A stretch of 35,762 nucleotides of DNA, from contig CAMATN010000041.1 in assembly GCA_945861155.1 (NCBI GenBank), forward strand, positions 1 to 35,762. The letters run 5' to 3'. The position numbers and the translations under genes were made by a program. The notes below the pieces were generated by a model. The model was not told the origin of the DNA, did not search any database, and saw only the letters and a program-made list of their open reading frames with translations. The first letter of the stretch is position 1. The number at the start of each line of letters is the position of its first letter. The stretch comes from Rhizobium sp. Q54 (GTDB taxonomy: Bacteria > Pseudomonadota > Alphaproteobacteria > ATCC43930 > CGMCC-115725). This document shows, in pieces, positions 30,241 through 35,762 of this stretch.

Positions 30241-31053
30241 ATGCTGATCGTCGATGCGCAGGTTCATATCTGGTCGAGCGGGATGCCGTCGGGCCAGCAC
30301 CGGCAGGTGTCGTCGTTTTCGGCCGAGGAATGCCTTCAGGAAATGGCGGCGGCCGGGGTCGATGCGGTGGTGCTGCATCCGCCGGGCTGGGATGTAAACG
30401 GCGTCGACGTCGCGGTCGCGGCGGCGACGAAATATCCGGACAATTTCGCGATCCTCGGCCATTTCCCGCTCGACAAGCCGGAAACCCGCGGGCTGATCGA
30501 CAATTGGAAGAGCCGGCCGGGCATGCTTGGGCTGCGCTATGCCTTCACCCAGCCGCACCAGCAAAACTGGATGACCGACGGCACGATGGACTGGCTGTGG
30601 CCGGCCGCCGAGCGCGCCGGGGTCCCCATCGCGCTGATGGCGTCGAACTACCTGCCGCAGGTCGCGCAGATCGCCGAGCGCCATCCTGGCCTGAGGCTGT
30701 TGATCGACCATTATGCAAGGGCGCGCGACGCCAGCGACGATGCGGCGCACGCCAACCAGCCGGCCTTGCTGGCGCTCGCCAGATTCCCAAACGTCGCGGT
30801 CAAGGCGACCGGCGCGCCGGGCAATTCGAGCGCGCCCTACCCCTATCGCAACATCCACAAATACACCGAGCAGATCTTCGACGCGTTCGGGCCCACCCGG
30901 ACATTCTGGGGCACCGATATCACCCGCATGCCGTGCTCGTGGAAGCAATGCGTGACGATGTTCACCCAGGAGATGCCGTTCCTCAAGGGACGCGACCTCG
31001 AACAGGTCATGGGCCGGGCGGTGTGCGCCTGGATCGGCTGGAAACTGCCGTAG
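30241..31053 (+). CDS. Amidohydrolase family 2 protein, paralogue 2
   Basis: A 270-residue paralogue of the gene before it, with the same order of blocks: IVDAQVHIWSSGMPSGQHRQ, GVDAVVLHPPGWDVNG, AILGHFPLDKPETRGLIDNW, AFTQPHQQNWMTDGTMDWLW and FWGTDITRMPCSWKQCVTMF. The first histidine of the metal HxH is again glutamine (DAQVH), so this is a feature of the subfamily, not a chance mutation. LLIDHYARARDASDDAAHAN marks the second metal-binding region, with a slightly different loop from paralogue 1. The ATG at 30241 has GGGAGGGG about 9 bases upstream. A tandem duplication gave two enzymes, perhaps with different substrates. Confidence 0.85.
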   Translation: MLIVDAQVHIWSSGMPSGQHRQVSSFSAEECLQEMAAAGVDAVVLHPPGWDVNGVDVAVAAATKYPDNFAILGHFPLDKPETRGLIDNWKSRPGMLGLRYAFTQPHQQNWMTDGTMDWLWPAAERAGVPIALMASNYLPQVAQIAERHPGLRLLIDHYARARDASDDAAHANQPALLALARFPNVAVKATGAPGNSSAPYPYRNIHKYTEQIFDAFGPTRTFWGTDITRMPCSWKQCVTMFTQEMPFLKGRDLEQVMGRAVCAWIGWKLP

Positions 31054-31072
31054 CCCGGCCGGATCGCGTCCG

Positions 31073-31463
31073 ATGATCCCGGCATTTCCAGCGCTTGTCG
31101 TCGCGCTCGCTCTGCTACTCTATGTCGGCACGTTCGTCGCGGCCGGGCGCGCCCGCCACCGCTACGACATCAAGTCGCCGGATCGTCACCGGCCCGCCCG
31201 AATTCGAGCGCGCGCTTCGCGTGCAGCAGAACACGCTCGAACAGTTGGTGTGGTTCGTGCCCGCGCTATGGCTGTTCGCGCTTTATGTCTCGCCGTTGTG
31301 GGGCGGGATCATCGGCCTCGTCTGGATTGCGGGGCGGGCTCACTATGCGGTGTCGTATTACCGCGACCCGGAAAAGCGCGGACCGGGCTTCCTGAGCGGA
31401 TTCGCAAGCGCCGCGGTGCTGCTGATCGGCGCACTTATCGGGATCGTCGCGGACCTGCTCTGA
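31073..31463 (+). pseudogene. MAPEG family membrane protein, single frameshift
   Basis: The MAPEG family comprises small four-helix membrane proteins linked to glutathione or eicosanoid metabolism in eukaryotes, and of mixed function in bacteria. The N-terminus is in one frame from ATG 31073 (IPAFPALVVALALLLYVGTF, then RARHRYDIKSP). The rest is in the next frame: VTGPPEFERALRVQQNTLEQ, LVWFVPALWLFALYVSPLWG and AGRAHYAVSYYRDPEKRGPG. Skipping one G at 31180-31181 joins them as YDIKSP-IVTGPPEFERA, which is the family pattern. So there is one extra base, from a real mutation or a sequencing error. It follows the second amidohydrolase gene by 19 bases. Confidence 0.78.
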
Positions 31464-31474
31464 GACCGGTTTCG

Positions 31475-32470
31475 CTAGGTGCGTTCGGCGAGCCAATCGG
31501 CGATCAGCCGGCGCGCGATCGAATCGAGGCGCGGCAGGCGGAAGCTGTCGTCGTCAACGTGCGACATCAGCCAGTCGCGCTCGAACCAGCGCGCGTCGGC
31601 CAATTCGCCGTAATCGACCGTGATCTCGCTCGATACCGCCTCCGCGTAGAAGCCGAGCATGATGTTGGCCGGGAACGGCCAGGGCTGCGACGAGTGGTAA
31701 TGCACCGCGCCGACCTCGATCGCGGTTTCCTCGCGGACCTCGCGCGCGACCGCGTCCTCGAGGCTTTCGCCGGGCTCGACGAAACCGGCCAAGGTCGAAT
31801 ACATGCCGGGGATGAAGTTCTTGTTGCGGCCGAGCAGCACGCGGTCGCCGTCGGTCACCAGCATGATGACCGCCGGGTCGGTGCGCGGGAAATGCATCGT
31901 GTTGCAGGCGGCATCGGTGCAGCGCCGCATGTGCCCGGCTTCCTCGCTGCGCGTCGGAGCGCCGCACAAGCCGCAGAAGCGATGGCGCGAATGCCAGAAC
32001 ATCATCGCCCGGGCGAGCGCCAAGAGCGCGCTCTCGTGGCGTTCGAGCCGGCCGCCGAGCTGCCGCAAATCGGCGAAGCGCACCGCCTCTTGTGCAATAG
32101 CGGCCCCTTCGATGCCCGCGGCGGCGAGCGTGGGCGAGCGCAGCATGTCGAGCGGCGCCTCGATTCCCGACACGTCGAGCGCGAAATGGGCGCGCTCGTC
32201 GATCACGCCGAGAAAGACGAATTCGCCGCGGCCGAGCCGCTCCTCGAAATCGCCTTCGCTCAACCCGCCGAGTAGCGGGGCGACGGCCTCGACCGCGAGT
32301 ATCGCGGCACGCGAGTCGCCTTCCCGTTCGATGACCAGGTTTTGGGTGCGCCAGACCGGGATAAAGAGGCTGTCCCGGTCGAACACCCGGGCGCGGATCC
32401 ATTCCGGCTCGCGCCGGCGCAGCCCGGCCCGCTCGAAGCCCGGATGGGCGTAGTAATTGGACGCTCGCAT
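31475..32470 (-). CDS. nudC: NADH pyrophosphatase / RNA decapping Nudix hydrolase
   Basis: NudC hydrolyses NADH to NMNH and AMP and removes NAD caps from RNA 5' ends. At 331 residues it fits. The zinc ribbon is FCGLCGAPTRSEEAGHMRRC followed by C at the ACNTMHFPR region. The Nudix box is GFVEPGESLEDAVAREVREE followed by TAIEVG, with all catalytic glutamates in REVREE. The NudC-specific motif SQPWPFPANIMLGF follows directly. An N-terminal domain (residues 1-150) carries the family's regulatory part. ATG 32470 is the first clear start. It is convergent with the MAPEG gene, with stops 11 bases apart, and lies on the same strand as uvrA. Confidence 0.96.
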   Translation of the reverse strand: MRASNYYAHPGFERAGLRRREPEWIRARVFDRDSLFIPVWRTQNLVIEREGDSRAAILAVEAVAPLLGGLSEGDFEERLGRGEFVFLGVIDERAHFALDVSGIEAPLDMLRSPTLAAAGIEGAAIAQEAVRFADLRQLGGRLERHESALLALARAMMFWHSRHRFCGLCGAPTRSEEAGHMRRCTDAACNTMHFPRTDPAVIMLVTDGDRVLLGRNKNFIPGMYSTLAGFVEPGESLEDAVAREVREETAIEVGAVHYHSSQPWPFPANIMLGFYAEAVSSEITVDYGELADARWFERDWLMSHVDDDSFRLPRLDSIARRLIADWLAERT

Positions 32471-32559
32471 CGCAGTAGACTGGCACGCCCGCGCCGGCGC
32501 CGCAAGCGGTGGCTAAAGACGCTTGTGGCTGACTCGTGATGTGTCCGGTTTTTGTAGCG

Positions 32560-32575
32560 GCGGGCGAACGCCCGC
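32560..32575. repeat. Short hairpin between uvrA and nudC
   Basis: GCGGGCG and CGCCCGC pair around a two-base loop in the 120-base gap between the uvrA stop and the nudC start. There is no T tract after it on the minus strand, so it is not a typical terminator. Confidence 0.45.
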
Positions 32576-32593
32576 GGTCCCTCCAGGGCGCAA

Positions 32594-35449
<2,856 letters not shown>

Positions 35450-35651
35450 GGATGCGAACTTAGCGTGCCGCCTCGGGGGATGCTACGGGCACCGCCGAAT
35501 GGCGGAGATTCGCAGGAAAACCAGTTATTTAACGCGACGGACGGTAAGTGGGGCAAAAGGGCGGGCGATCAGGCGGATTGGCAGCGACTGGAGATCGAGC
35601 TGCTCGGAGATTTAGCCGGAATCCTGGCGCTTGCGGCCAGACAGCAAGAAA
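35450..35651. other. Intergenic region between uvrA and tRNA-fMet
   Basis: About 200 bases with no supported gene. Short open frames on both strands lack any known motif. It must carry the uvrA promoter (minus strand). I see no GAACN7GTTC-type SOS box, and no conserved RNA. A terminator is at its right edge. Confidence 0.45.
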
Positions 35652-35675
35652 CCCGCCCCGGATAAGCGGGGCGGG
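35652..35675 (-). terminator. Rho-independent terminator after tRNA-fMet
   Basis: CCCGCCCCG (35652-35660) pairs exactly with CGGGGCGGG (35667-35675) around a six-base loop. On the minus strand the stem is followed by TTTCTTGCT, so it ends the tRNA-fMet transcript. The 9-bp GC stem is strong. On the plus strand the stem is followed by CTTTATG, so some two-way use is possible. Confidence 0.8.
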
Positions 35676-35682
35676 CTTTATG

Positions 35683-35759
<77 letters not shown>

Positions 35760-35762
35760 GGG

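Noticed and set aside
28969-30948. A 659-codon minus-strand frame opposite the amidohydrolases, with internal similarity between its halves
   Set aside because: The internal similarity only mirrors the duplicated plus-strand genes. The plus strand has the ribosome binding sites and family motifs.

Overview
This is a GC-rich window from an alphaproteobacterial chromosome, probably near the Rhodospirillales. The signs are strong G/C at third codon positions, a three-gene proton-pumping transhydrogenase (pntAA-pntAB-pntB), COQ9 beside peptide deformylase, separate glyQ and glyS followed by ppdK, and many intergenic palindromic elements of types common in Alphaproteobacteria. The lineage is an inference from gene content; there is no rRNA here. 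Most of the window is housekeeping sequence. The unusual material is in the repeats, start codons, broken genes and a mosaic glyS.

Region 1 (1-1315) is phage-like: a coiled-coil protein cut by the window edge, a 39-residue membrane peptide and an HNH endonuclease, all on the minus strand and lying just past the 3' end of a tRNA-Pro(CGG). This is the usual layout at the edge of an integrated element. Region 2 (1385-11808) is core metabolism: a polyprenyl diphosphate synthase (minus), then a plus-strand run of DUF2007, N6-adenine-type methyltransferase, S49 protease, small membrane zinc-ribbon-like protein, glyQ, glyS and ppdK, closed by a convergent ygfZ. Region 3 (11912-20663) is a cell-envelope cluster on the plus strand: MFS transporter, lipid A-type acyltransferase, SAM methyltransferase, and five glycosyltransferases (GT9, GT2, GT4, GT4, GT9). 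Together these look like lipopolysaccharide core assembly.

Region 4 (20765-26522) holds a coiled-coil membrane protein, a frameshifted dienelactone hydrolase, COQ9 overlapping def, and the pnt operon. Region 5 (26972-31463) holds an ECF sigma factor with its membrane anti-sigma factor, a carboxymuconolactone decarboxylase-like protein, two tandem paralogous amidohydrolases and a frameshifted MAPEG protein. Region 6 (31475-35759) is nudC, uvrA and initiator tRNA-fMet, all on the minus strand, with a strong terminator after the tRNA.

The main theme of the hunt is palindromic repeats. About six sequence families appear in nine places. One sits in frame inside glyS, and others supply the end or possible beginning of ygfZ and two glycosyltransferase genes. 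The second half of glyS has clearly different third-position composition, which suggests recombination. Several genes start at TTG or apparently CTG codons that overlap the previous stop codon. I found no CRISPR array, transposase, toxin-antitoxin pair or recognisable defence system, and I do not see a convincing wholly new multi-gene system.
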